NCBI GenBank assembly: GCA_015501595.1
Contig: JADNRX010000340.1
Span: 1 to 58,372 of the forward strand
Length of the DNA: 58,372 bases
DNA from: Hymenopellis radicata
Lineage: Eukaryota; Basidiomycota; Agaricomycetes; Agaricales; Physalacriaceae
Direction of reading: 5' to 3'
A program made the position numbers and the translations under genes. Every line of letters begins with the position of its first letter. The stretch's first letter is position 1. The notes beneath the pieces were generated by a model. That model worked only from the letters and a program-made list of their open reading frames with translations. It was not told the DNA's origin and made no database searches. Shown piece by piece: positions 32,507-44,034 of the stretch.

Positions 32507-35500
32507 ATGACTATGGATGGAGAGGACCAGTCATTTGTGGACGAGCTTTATCGCTGCACGACCTGTGGCGAATTCTTGGAATGCAAATCATGTTCCCTGG
32601 CGCGTCACAAACAGTCTCCTGTGCATTACATCAAGGTAAGCAACTGCGCTTGATGTTTGTTTATCGAGGCTGATTTCCATGGAAGGTTTGGCACAATTAT
32701 TGCTGGGAACGGACCTCTCTCGCAGATATGGGTCTGGTGTTTCAGTTAGGGCATCAGGGCGCGATCGAGCATCGGATGACCGTTCTTCATCTGAACAGGG
32801 TTCATACAGTGGCCTTTCGCTATTGCGGCTGTGCAGTTTCAGACAATGAACTGCACTGGCAGCAGTTGATGCGCTGCGGCTGGTACCCCGCTACCACTCG
32901 TTCACCAGCAATGTGCGCAACCATGGAGCTGTTGTCCTTTTTCCGCCAATTGAAGACCGAGGCTACAGTTAACGTGCACGACTTCACTACCATTTTGGAG
33001 GATGAATCAGATCCGTACGGGACGGAATGGACACCAGATCGCTATAAGGCGTTGCTGCACATGGAACGCCAGTGGGCGTTCCTGCACAGGGTGCAACGCT
33101 CTGGAGTGGCACACAAGGAGGGTGGACTGGCCGATGCGGAGGACGGTGCGGTACACGTAGAATGTTGGGCGTGTCCACGGGTTGGGGTGAATTTACCAAA
33201 GGACTGGGACAAGGTGGGGGAGGAATTTCGGTGAGTATTTCTACCTTTTGTGTTATCGATATGAGGCGCTGACGTATGGGTGTAGATATCTGTATCATCG
33301 CATTGTCTCAAATGACGCGAACTTCCAAATGAAGTGTAAGATGTGGTCATCTCCTTATGTGGATCATCCTTTGTATTCCGGTTTGAGCGTCCAAATGCCC
33401 GAGGAACAGTACCACGAATGGTTGCGACAGTATATTACTGAGGAGGAGGTTTGTACTTCGTTTCCTTTGGAGTGTAATTGTTTAATGTCATGGCAGGTAT
33501 TCAATTGTGTCGCGTTCATCGCCCTTATGCAGAAAGACACGAAGTTTTCAGTGGGCCTGCGCTGGTCAGGCGTCATTGGTGTGATTTGCGCCCATCACGA
33601 GCTTATGCTGGGTCTCGGCGATTTGGAAAAGGGTGAAAGGTACATCGCGAGATTTGGCTTGATACCGGAAGAGTACTGACATATTGACAGGTATAAAAAC
33701 ATAGACTTCGTGTTGTATTCGTTGCTCTCGAAGATGGGTCTTAAAGAGGTCACTGTGACGTACGACATCGCTTGCCAGTATCGCAAGCATTTTCATGAGC
33801 GAGTTCTGGCTCTTCCGGCAGAGCTGAGAGAATTGGGGCTACCGGAAATCACATGGGGACTGCATGTTTGGCACGCGGGGGTTCACGACATCAAGTGCGA
33901 GGCTTCAGAATCCCTCAAGTACAAGGTCGGCGTCGGAAAGACAGACGGTGAGGGAATCGAACGTGTATAGTCGGTGTTCAACCCGATGTCCTATATGACG
34001 CGTGAGGAACAGCCGGGTGCGCGCGCGGACGACATCGAGAATAAGGCGGACAATCACAAATTTCGGAGGAACCTTGGTCTAGGTATGTCATTCGTTGTTG
34101 AGAGATATTGGTGATTGATTAATTCTATAGGTCATACTCTATTACGACGTCTTCGAATTGCACTGCAGGAACGTGCAGTTCAGGTGAAGAGCTTCAAGGA
34201 GGCCGACTGCGCGCTGGAGGACGACTTGCATAGTGAGTGGATGGAAATGGTATTGGTATGGCTGGCAGACCCCACCAAGCCGTGCCTATATGGGCCGTCA
34301 GGTACAGGTAGGGTGTATGTCTCGAACTTGCTGGGTTTCACTGACCTTTGTTCAGTTTCGACTTCGGAAGCCAAGGTTCGACTAGAGCTCCGCAAGCAAG
34401 AGGACGAGGAAGCTGCCGCGGACGCTGCAGCTGAGGCCGAAGTAGAGGTCATGGACGATGACGACAGCTCCGAAAAGCGCGGTACGGGCAAGAAAAAAGC
34501 GAAGAGGGCGAAAAAGAAATCTGGAGCACATATTAGCATGGCTGGGTTTCTCATTCTGGCCTTGCAGATTGAAGATTTGCAGTAAGTCTTTTCAGTTTGC
34601 CGGGGTATCTTGTACTGACAGATGTTTAGACAGCGATTAATCAGTGAGAAAACGGTGCGAACAAGTCTCACACCGGAGCGTCAGGGCAAGATACACAAGA
34701 GGCGTCGCATATTGACGAGGAAGATAAAAGAATTTCGCAAGTCGCAGGTGGTATATATGCCGAAGGTGGACGCTCTGCTGGAGGAGGAGGAGGAGAGCCA
34801 GCGGGAATGCGGTCCCGATGCCGCTGGCCGAGGATGTCAAATTGTACCTGCCATCTGAGTGCACGTGCGCTTCTGGATTGCGGCGACGTCTGCGTCCGAA
34901 GCAGGTGTTATTGGACAAGGAGGCGGCGCTGCGGCGAGGACAGTGCCCGGATGCGTTAGCAAAGATAAGGAGTCGCTTGCTTGCGAAGCGATACCTCGTC
35001 ATGTATCGTAACTAGAGACCTCAACGAGTCCGACGCGAGTCAGACTCGCGACTCGTGACACGAGTACTTACACAAAAAGAAGTCCAGTTCAGACTCACGT
35101 CGGACTCGACTCACGATGACTCACAAGTCATCGCAAGTCCACTCGCGAGTACTCACCATGAGTCCGAGTCATCTCGGATACTCACGAGTACTCGCGAGTC
35201 CATACGCCCCCAAGTATTCATGCACAGCGAGCATCCCCAGGCAATGGCATGGGGACAGTCAGCTGGGCATGAGGATGGGGTGGGGGTGATGGTAGGAGAG
35301 TGGTAGGATGGTGAAGGAGTGGTGATGGTGGTGGAGAAGGAGCAGTGGTGATGGTGGTGGTGACGGTGGTCGTCGTCGTCGCCGTCAACATGTCAACATC
35401 TCCTCATCCTCCTCATTATTTCCTCCTTCTTCTTCTCCAGCTCCTTCTATCCTCCACCTCGGCATCCTCGCATTGCCGTCGTCCAGGTTGTTGTCCGGGT

Positions 35501-36794
35501 TGTCCGGGTCGTCACCCTTGAGCTGGCCGGGTCGTCGTCCTCTGCTGCTGGCGCAGAGCCCGCAGTAGCAGGCCCGGCACAGAGCCAAAGCCAGAGACAC
35601 ACCCCAGCGGCTGCCTGACAATCGTCAGAGCAGCGGGGGTGACAATCATCGCTCCCCGGGTGGTCGTGGTGGTGGTAAAACCAGAGAGAGACGACCCGAT
35701 CAAGACGCTGACGCGTCGCTTCGGATCTCGGCCTGGAATGCCGGATCTGGCAAGATAATCGCGAACCTCTCGTTCTCGAGACGTTGTGAACCATTTCCTT
35801 TCAAAAAAATTTGTAAATTCAGTTTAAATATCTATCTAACTATTTGCGAGTCATTGTGTGATGACTCGCGGTCTGTAACCCGCTACTCAGACTCGCGATC
35901 AGACTCGCGAGTATGTGACTTGTGAGTCACGCGAGTGCGAACGCCGACGTGCCCGACGCGAGTCGAGTCACCAGATGACTCGGTGACTCGGTGACTCGTT
36001 GAGGTCTCTAATCGTAACGAACATGTGTGGGGACAGCACGAAGGAGGCAGAGCAGCGGGGTTAATCGAGACTCTGAGTGGTAAGCTGAAGGAGGCAGTTG
36101 CGAAGTATCGGAGATCGAGAGTGAGGTTGATAGGGTTGGTAGGTGAGGCGGCCTTGGGGCCCTTCCGAGAGTTGTTGGACGACGACGTGAAGGTGTACCA
36201 GACAGCGGAGTCGTATGTTGAGGCCGTGGAGCGACTTTCAAGATTGGGTGGGCGTTCGAGCAGGGTGATGGGATCCTACACTAGCAAGAAAGCGAAGAAG
36301 GTGCACGGGCGGAGAAATGTCGCTGGAGAGACGCGAGCGACGATGTCCTGGATATGGACGGCAGAGGGAGGTCCCAATGCTGAAGAAGATGAGTACCTGC
36401 ACGAATGTATGTCTATTCTGGTTTGATTATAGTTTGCTGACATGCTTTTAGGTGTACGAATCGAATGGTCAAAGGCCCTGGCGCGGAAGACAAGATGGAC
36501 GGAGGAGGTGGAAATTCTGAAAGAGGAGATGCGGCGGGTGCTTCGTTCTTTGCGCTGGGAGAAGCTCAGTGGACGAGACGAGCGGGCTTACGACCGAGCG
36601 GCCTCACTAGTGAAGAATTGGCCGGAAGGAGCGCTTATGCGAGGCGCCAGGTGCTGGATCGGTGCCGCGTTAGGGAGTATTTCGAGGGATTGTGGCGCAA
36701 GACGACTTCGAGCCGGGGCCAAAAAGCTGGCTGCATGGATCGCATGGCACAGGCCGCGGCAGCAGCCTTGATCAAGGAGGTGCGGGGTACTTAG
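32507..36794 (+). pseudogene. KDZ transposase with CxC2 domain, disrupted
   Basis: The N-terminal cysteine cluster (YRCTTCGEFLECKSCSLARH) leads over an intron (GTAAGC at 32636) into HNYCWERTSLADMGLVFQLG, a CxC2-type KDZ-associated domain. The transposase core follows: CARHxxF-like segment replaced by GVICAHHELMLGLGDLEKGE, then VTYDIACQYRKHF (a catalytic Asp block) and EGIERV*SVFNPMSY, where a TAG stands at the usual Trp. The Lys/Arg/Glu-rich C-terminus runs to 36794 but is cut by a 998-bp MITE. KDZ enzymes cut and paste DNA transposons in basidiomycetes. Its missing 5' exons, in-frame stop and insertion make this copy inactive. Confidence 0.85.
35013..36010. mobile_element. hAT-type MITE, 998 bp, perfect TSD
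   Basis: TAGAGACCTCAACGAGTC ... GACTCGTTGAGGTCTCTA, flanked by perfect 8-bp copies of ATCGTAAC (35005-35012 and 36011-36018). Same family as 9236-10359, with ACTCGCGAGT palindromes. A purine (GGTGATGGT)n tract at 35275-35375 and a GTCGTCGTCG run lie inside. It splits the C-terminal coding part of the KDZ pseudogene. Confidence 0.95.
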
Positions 36795-37848
36795 TCCGGT
36801 GTGGTGACGGATGGCAGACTCGTGCCGAGGTTTGCCGAGTTTACGAGTGTACTTAGAAATCGAATTCGATTTGCTTTGCCTAATTTGGTCGGATCCCGCC
36901 TGCACTCGCCTTGAGAAGAATCTGGCTGCCTGTTACGGACATGGTCCGCGCTTACCTGCTGCTGACATAAGTGAACACGGCCTATATTGGGTGTGTTCGG
37001 GCGGTGAATAGAGCTGGCAGTTGCCTTTATGGCAACTGCCAGTAAATTGACATTGGGTTTTACTGGCAACTGCCAGGAGAAAGGCAATTGCCTACAGCTA
37101 CAGGTGATCACCAAGGCTTATACGTTCGCGCGCGTCTCTCCATTGGAAGCCGCGGAATCCAAAAAAGCCCAGGCTCGATATTGAGTCAAAGCACGTACTC
37201 TATCCTTGTACCTTCTCTCCCTTGACGAACTCTCCGCCAATATACAGGCCAGTAGTTGTTGGATGCCATCATCATTGGAAAGTCGCGCTGTCTAGCTGGC
37301 TTGAGATCCTGTCCCGTCACCGTGGTAATCGTCAGGGCTTACGCGTTTGGACGGCGTTCGCGCTCGTCATCTGAGCAGGACAAAGTCGTCTCCATCGAGG
37401 GCTGTTCGAAGCCGTGAAACAGGAACAGTCCAAAGAAAGGATCAAAGCGGAAGAGAAGCTAAGAGAAGAGGTGGGGCATCCATCGGTGACCGTGGTGGGC
37501 GCTGACAACGAGGGAAGGGCTTTGGCTATGTTTGCCAAGTGACCTTCCCTCGTGATGATTCTGCTCCATTGTGTACCCGTCGAACTGTCGGATAGTCCGT
37601 CGGGTACACAATGGCGCTGCATCGGAGGCCCTCATGTTGCCGACCCCAGCATCAGGGACGGTTTTCCATCTTGCTTCCAATGACCATGATGTGCCGCTGT
37701 CTCCTCTGTGCAATAGCCGTCATTCACTCTCTGCGCTCTTGAGCCCGCGACGCCAGGACAACTTTTTTGCATTCTGCTCTCTCGACGAGCAGTGCGAATG
37801 CGTAAGCCTCCCAAGGGAGCCGCAACGCTTTCTGGAGGACGGCAGCAG
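36795..37848. other. non-coding stretch with hairpins, possible old hAT-type element
   Basis: TAGAGCTGGCAGTTGCC starts near 37010; CTGGCAGTTGCC / GGCAACTGCCAG is a perfect 12-bp hairpin with a 5-nt loop (37014-37042), and TGGCAACTGCCAG recurs near 37062. A GGGCTTACGCG box at 37336 and a TGCGTAAGCC box at 37799 resemble the hAT-type interiors. The far terminus is not found, so this is only a candidate. Confidence 0.4.
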
Positions 37849-38264
37849 TAGAGCATGCCACGAGTTTCAGCCAGTGCAGGTAACTCACAGGTCACCTGCG
37901 ACTCGCGACTCGTGACCCGGGTTCGCGCAAGTCGCAGGTTTGAGGTTGGAGGATTCTGCAAGTACTTGCACAGGTTCCAGTAGTCAGTTACGATATAATA
38001 TTATGCATATAAACTGTGTTATACATATGAATATGATCCAACAGAGTTGCAATAGGCTATAGAGATGATGTTTGCACTAGTTTGACCTTAGTTAAAGGGG
38101 ATATGAGTGAGTTATAGCTCAAAACTCATCAAAAACTCGCAAATTCACAAGTTTTAGACTCGCGACTCGTGAGTTTGAGACAAGTCGCAAGTCCGGACTT
38201 CAGATATGCAAACTTGCGCAAACTCGACCTGCCAGACCCGGGTTTAGACTCATGGCATGCTCTA
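37849..38264. mobile_element. hAT-type MITE, 416 bp, inverted sister copy
   Basis: TAGAGCATGCCACGAGTT ... GACTCATGGCATGCTCTA, flanked by GGCAGCAG (37841-37848) and GGCAGCGG (38265-38272). Same length as 27830-28245 and very similar in reverse complement, so the two are recent relatives. Confidence 0.9.
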
Positions 38265-38958
38265 GGCAGCGGGCCTCAGGAGTCTGGACGTGCCTCTGTG
38301 GCGTCGTGTTTGTGCCTCCAACGAGGCAAAGGTTGGATTATTTTGGGCTGGATGGCGTCGCGGACGCAACCAGCCTAAGATGGTACATACTTCTTTGTTC
38401 ATCTTTTCGTCTACTCAATTTTATAGTATGTAGGCTTCTCTTGCTGCGTTCCGCCCTCCGTCACCCGCAACAAGATCCCTCCATCACCTGCGACTACGGC
38501 TTTCTGCACTCTTGGATGGACCATGGACTTGCGACCACGGCTTATGACAGCCGCGACGATGACTTTTTCGCGCTCTGCTCTCTTAAGGAGCAACGCGGGT
38601 GCGTAAGCCTCCTGGACGGAGCAGCAGCGCTTCTGCGACGACGACAAACCATTTGAACGGCGACGGGCCTTAACAGGTTGGAGAAGCCTCGGCGCCGTCA
38701 TCATCAGGCCTCCAGCGACAGGGGTCGGCGACACTTACAAGGTACATTTTTTTCTTATTATTAAACCTCTCTAGGGTTTCTTCATTGTGTTTTGCCCACG
38801 ACTACGCTCTGCCCTCCCGTGAGGAGTTTCCGTCAACATACCGGGGTACGAGAAAAGAATGTCCATTCCCCGACGCCTGAACGTATTAGTACATTATTTC
38901 ATTTCAGCTCTTTTCCAAGGCCATTAACCCTCTCTGAAGCCTTCGTGTCCTGCAGCTA
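38265..38958. repeat. repeat-derived stretch with a diverged internal duplicate
   Basis: A block near 38560-38660 (CTCTGCTCTCTTAAGGAGCA, GTGCGTAAGCCTCCTGGACG) is a diverged copy of 37755-37848 (CTCTCGACGAGCAG, ATGCGTAAGCCTCCCAAGG). GATGGCGTCGCGGACGCA near 38353 also occurs at 15894 in the 1795-bp element. No gene is recognised. Confidence 0.5.
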
Positions 38959-39313
38959 ATGGCACCCAACTTTGACTATGGTGCGGTCGACGATGACACC
39001 AGGTGATTACCTATTACTTATTGCCCTCCCCAGGCCGTCCCTCCCTCACCAGTCTCTGAGATCCTCGAGGATGAAAGCCGACACAGAGTATGTGTTGCTG
39101 GTGACACCTCGACCTGGTCTCGACGCAAGTGTGTTGGATTTTGTCTCCTGGGTCGATGATTCACTGTTCGCCCACGTCGATCTCAATCATTCTGAGGGGG
39201 ATATTTTCCAGGTGAGGTGGTAGTGGCGTCAGGCGTTCTCAACACTAACCAGCATCAGTATACCTTCTCTGCCACGCCATTCAAAGGAACAACTCAACCC
39301 TCGAATTTGCTAG
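38959..39313 (+). CDS. hypothetical protein, 5' part, cut by large element
   Basis: ATG at 38959 (MAPNFDYGAVDDDTR); a short intron (GTGATTACC to CCCCAG, 31 nt); then ADTEYVLLVTPRPGLDASVL, DFVSWVDDSLFAHVDLNHSE and GDIFQ; a GTGAGG donor at 39212; and resumption near 39259 with YTFSATPFKGT. Coding sense ends at about 39313, where the inverted-repeat edge of the KDZ element begins. I infer a small host or older TE gene whose 3' end was displaced. No known domain. Confidence 0.5.
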
Positions 39314-39560
39314 GATATCGTAACGAACATTTCTCTTACGATACGATAAGTTACGATATTCCCCGACAAACTCAGATTTGAGTTACCTGTCCGATATCAC
39401 TCGATATCGCCACCTACCACCAGACACATATTGAACGATATCGCGCGATATTCGAATCCTGTAGATACAATTCATGTTTCATTATATCGTAGGATATTGT
39501 ACATTCCGAAATATCATAAGTTATCGTACATTTGGGAGATCAGAGGATATCATAGGTTAT
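39314..39560. repeat. left terminal/subterminal repeats of the KDZ element
   Basis: Terminal inverted repeat followed by clustered ATATCG words (CCGATATCACTCGATATCGC, GATATCGCGCGATATTCG, ATATCGTAGGATATTG). This matches the right edge in word content and is likely where the transposase binds. Confidence 0.65.
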
Positions 39561-39568
39561 TGTATCTA

Positions 39569-41854
39569 GCGGCGAGCGCCGCCGCGCGTACGGCTGCGAG
39601 TAGTGGCTCCTTTCTTGGTCGGGGGTTGTTCATCGACAGTGCTGACAACATACTCAGTACCTGAAACCAATTCAATTCAACAGAAAACTTACCTATCATC
39701 GTCTCTGTCCCTCTTGTCTCCGCTATTGGCATCATCGGACTTCTTCGCACTCCTTGTTTGTCGAGTCGTCGGGGGCGGCGGCGCCGTCGCACGTTTAGGC
39801 CTCTTCGTCTTCGCACCACCGGTGGTCACATCGGTATCATCCGTGGCGGTTGTTGTGCCCGTGGAGTTCGCCGCTTCCATCTCCGCTTCCATCCTCTTCC
39901 TCTCTGCCTCCTCTTCGGCATCTTCTTGCAGCCGTCTCCTCCTCTCCTCTTCCTCTCTGCCTCCTCTTCGGCGATCTTCTTGCGCCGTCTCCTCCTCGAT
40001 CCTCTTCCTCTCTGCCTCTTCGGCGATCTTCTTAGCAGCTATCTCCGCCTCCATCCTCTTCCTCTCTGTCTCCTCTTCAGCGATCTTCTTGGCCGCTGCG
40101 TCGTCAGCGAGCTCCCTAGCGGCCGTCTCCGCCTCAATCCTCTTCCTCTCTGCCTCTTCGGCGATCTTTTTAGCAGCTGTCTCCACCTCCATCTTCTTCC
40201 TCTCTGCCTCCTCTTCAGCGATCTTCTTGGCCGCTGCGTCGTCAGCGGCTCCCTAGCGCCGTCTCCGCCTCCATCCTCTTCCTCTCTGCCTCCTCTTCAG
40301 CGGTCTTCTTGGCCGCTGCGTCGTCAGCGTGCTTCTTAGCGGCCGTCTCCTCCTCAATCCTCTTCCTCTCTGCGTCCTCTTCGGCGATCTTCTTGGCAGC
40401 CGTCTCCTCCTCAATCCTCTTCCTCTCTGCCTCCTCTTCGGCGGTCTTCTTAGCAGCCATCTCCATCTTGTCCCTCTCAGCTTTCTCTTCGTCCGGCGTC
40501 ATCAGCGGGTCCTTCGTGGCTCCGTCTCCTGCAAGGCCTTCCTTTGCCTTCAGCGCCTTTGCCTCCAGATCCTGACGTTTGGCAGCGTCCTTCTCCGCCT
40601 GCTCTGCCTCTGCGGCCTTGTCAGCGGATAAGCGGTCTTCCCTCTCCTTCAAAAGCGCCGCTTCTCGGAGACGTGCAGCCTCCGCATCTTTGGCAGCCTT
40701 GGCAGCATCTGCTACGCGCTGTCGCTCCTCTTCACACTTCCGGCGTAGCTCCTCGACCTTGGGATCGGACTCAGCCGTCTTGACGAGTCCTTGCAACTGC
40801 GCATCCGATGGCATGGGGCAGTTCTGTCCACCTAAATCCTCGTTAGTCGAAACAATGTACAGTAAGTTTTCACTCACGATTGAAACCTTCCTGCGCGAAT
40901 GATAACACAGCAGCGTTGTAATCCTTGTGCTGGCTTAACGTCTCGTATGTCGGAAGATCTTTCCACGAGGCGTCGGGAGCGACAACGACACTATCAAATC
41001 CATGAGTGCAGAACAACCAGGTTGAATAAGGCTTACTGTTTCTGTTCAACTTTGTGCTCAGCACCCTCGTAAATCACGCTAACCGCCATCACCATCTTGC
41101 CCATCTGGCCTTTCGCAAACCCAATCAGAGGACGCAGGGCTCGGTCGATAGAAAGGGCGGCATAGTTCTGAAGTCTAAGTGCCATTCATCAGCGCTACTG
41201 TGTAAACATTGTATGCAAGACGTACTCGTAAACCTCATCGAGAGTGGGGGCCATGCCGGCGTTGACTTCCTCCGCCATCTTCTCGAAACCCTGTTGGTCC
41301 TCCGGGGACAACGTCTCCCAACACTCCTTCAACGCGACCCAGTAGTGCTGAACCGTTGCTTTCTCTGTGCCCTTGATGGTGTTGGTGCGCTCTTGGATGA
41401 CGTTCGGGCGGTTCTTCGAGAATTCCTGCAACGCATTCGTTTTGCGAGGCCGTTTGAAGTCAGGATCCCCGGCTGCCTTAGGCACGTTGGGATCATCGAA
41501 CGAATTTGTGGCGATGGCTATCGCCCATTTATTCTTGTAGTCGTTCTTGAAGAGATTGTCGAGTTTCTGAATAACACTGAGTCAAAGAAAGCCAATCTTA
41601 GAGAGTCGACGCACCGCTAACAAGATGTCGAGCTTCACCTTCCCGCTGTCTACATCCGCTTGCCGAAACTTCTGCACATACGGGACCAGCACATGGTCCC
41701 GAACAAAGTTCTTCTTCGTCCCCCGCGCCATGTTCTGGTGATTGTGGTAGTCCAGGGCGAAACACTTGAAGAATTCTTTTTCTGCGGTGCTCCAGGAGGC
41801 ACGATCCACTTTGTCCTTTTTGGTGTTGACCGTCGTAGTCGCGTCTGAGGCCAT
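39569..41854 (-). CDS. HMG-like/coiled-coil protein, copy B
   Basis: Exons 41854-41615, 41566-41226, 41174-41037, 40990-40878 and 40831 leftward. Exon 2 includes KTNALQEFSKNRPNVIQERT and WETLSPEDQQGFEKMAEEVN, which resembles an HMG box. Exon 3 holds GFAKGQMGKMVMAVSVIYEG. Then come APDASWKDLPTYETL and a long repeat coiled coil with units like AAKKIAEEEAERKRIEEET, ending in a basic KTKRPKRA region near 39740; a last exon to about 39569 is possible. A 2-nt loss near 40245-40260 (compared with the neighbouring repeat unit) breaks the coil frame. Probably nuclear and DNA-binding. It is the third member of cassette B and the homologue of 19260-21408. Confidence 0.75.
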
Positions 41855-42182
41855 GATGGTACTGTCGAAGGGTGAAGGGATATCTGTTAACGATATGATG
41901 GTGGGGGAAAGGAGACAAGCGACATACCACAGGGCCTTTATCATCAAATACCGCCACCCCGATTGTCCATTGTCCTCGTCCACAGTCCACATCAACAAAG
42001 TTTTGGATCTCTTTGTTCGACTTATTTGTGTGGCCAAGTTTGGTTAGTTACAAACGTTGTCCCATTGTATTCTAGAGTATTGTACAAGTAGCATAATGTT
42101 TACATGTCAGCATAAGTCAAGAGTTTCTGAGTACAGATGGATCAGCAAAAGAGCACGGATCCGTAGAGTCAACGAACCTCAA

Positions 42183-42693
42183 TCACAATGCGGGTATGTA
42201 TGGCATGACATCGTCAACCCATCGCGTCGGTAGAGGCCCGTTGTAGGCGTGAACGAATATCGGCCAGAAGATGTTTTCGGGCGTGTCGAAGAAGTCATGC
42301 CAACCTATACGCTTCCAATCCGTCTCGTCAGCGGACAATAGTCCCCAAGTGTGCAGAATGCCAAACGATGGACGTTGTGCAACGCCGGCCATAGCGAGCT
42401 GAATCCCATAGTCGAACAAGCGAATCCTCAGGGCAACGTCTTGGAGAGTAACTGTCTGCACGCGATTACCCTGTCCGTAGCCTTCACTTTAGCAGCTTCG
42501 CAGTCCAAACCTCGTGATGACGCACCGCCAGGTAAAATATCAACCGAATGTCGCGCTGTTTTTCCTTCAGAGCGCGTTTCGCCCGTTTCTTCTGGTCAAC
42601 TCTAACGAGCTGCTTCTTCTTCTCGGCCTTCAAATGAGGGGTGATCGTTGGCTGGAAGAGTTCCCGGCCTTTCCTGCTGACCCGAGGAGCCAT
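42183..42693 (-). CDS. small RIRLFD-family protein, copy B
   Basis: First part 42693 to about 42487 (MAPRVSRKGRELFQP, then a basic helix KAEKKKQLVRVDQKKRAKRA and IRLIFYLAVRHHEVW), second part about 42473-42183 (QTVTLQDVALRIRLFDYGIQ, DWKRIGWHDFFDTPENIFWP, HAYNGPLPTRWVDDVMPYI). The two parts are in different frames; an intron or a 1-nt shift lies around 42465-42490. Homologous with 18424-18891. It is 329 bp upstream of the HMG-like gene B on the same strand. Function unknown; the basic helix suggests nucleic-acid contact. Confidence 0.65.
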
Positions 42694-42699
42694 CGAAGA

Positions 42700-43990
42700 C
42701 GAACTGGCAGGTGATGAAGGTAGGTGGTGAGTAAATCAAAGCCCACTAACCATTGTTGCGCATCGTCCACGCGCTGCCCCACGCGACTCTTTGTCACGTG
42801 CGTTCCTCTTTCTCTTTATTTATGAGAGATAAAAGTATACTGTCAGGATTGTGAGATGGAATCGACTCGGAGAAGAACCGGATGCTTACTTTTTTAAACA
42901 TAGCTCTAATGAAAAACGCGTCAACAAGCAGATCTTTGGTCGGACCGACTTCCGAATCGAACCCGCGGAAGCAATACCGGCTGATTGCGTGCCGCGGAAG
43001 CAATAGGCCGGTGATCAAGGACCATCGACTTAGCGCCGTCCCAAAGACTTCAAAACGCGCAATGTCCTTCGTTAATCCGGCGCACTTTTGGGCGGATCTG
43101 CTTGAAACGGTACGCGATTTTACTTATCGCCGTCCACGCCAAGCTGATCAGGCGTAACGTTCTTCGTGTGCTCTCCCACTCATATTTGACCCTCCCTTCT
43201 ACCCGACGTCCTGGATGCTTTTCCTCGCCGCGCTCATCGCTCAAATTCTCTCGCAATCCCGTAGGGCTGGAACTTGACGAAATTCGCCAATCGCACTCAA
43301 CATTACCACCTCGGGGAGAAGTCCAAACAGCTGTGGCAGGTAGCGCCCGCGTATAAAGGTTCTATGTATACTAGGTGCGTATTTTCATCTGCGTTCCCAA
43401 AGTCAGCTTCATATTTTGATAGAGTCGCGAAACCTACGCCTCACACCATTCGCACCACTCCCGCGGCCAAGTGCCCATTCCATCCAGCCGACGCGGATAC
43501 TCCACCAGACGTTTACACCAAGTGCCGCCTCTGTCGTTCGGCGCACCTGCACGACGTTCTTCTCGGGTAGTCTTCTCGACAATACCGCTATCTTGTCCCT
43601 GTTCGGAAGGTCAGTGCGTCTTCATGCTCAAATGCGCCACATTACTTACACCGAGTTTAAGTTTTCTTGCTGCTCAATCCTCCCCGCATCTTGTAGCGTA
43701 GTCTTGTTTGTATTATACCGTATATCACCCCTCATCTCAGTAGTTTAATATACCATACTGCCTCACTTGTAAATGTATATAATCTAGTCAAGCTACGCCC
43801 TATAACTATACGCTATCTGTTGTTCTACCCGATACGGCTAAGGCGCTCCCGCTCTCCATCAAACAGTGCAAGTTCATCGACGACGGATTCACACTGGGTG
43901 TTATGTTAGATTGGCGGTATGATGATCATATGAAGAACTCACAGGTAGACCGCGAAGGTAGGTAGGTACCCGCGAGGTTGAAATCAAGTT
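42700..43990. other. intergenic stretch within KDZ element
   Basis: Short frames on both strands (for example 43274-43570 and 43416-43748 on the plus strand) lack family signatures. A TTCGATTC word near 42955 on the minus strand mimics a B box but has no A box. I see no gene. Confidence 0.4.
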
Positions 43991-44034
43991 TGCTTCAATG
44001 CCCGTGCGCCCCTACTCGAACATTGGAAGCGCCG

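Noticed and set aside
39603..40339. Ser/Phe/Leu-rich plus-strand ORFs of about 200 codons
   Set aside because: Antisense shadows of the Ala/Lys/Glu-rich coiled coil on the minus strand.
42930..43010. tRNA-like B box on the minus strand
   Set aside because: The B-box word is imperfect and there is no A box at the right distance, nor foldable arms.
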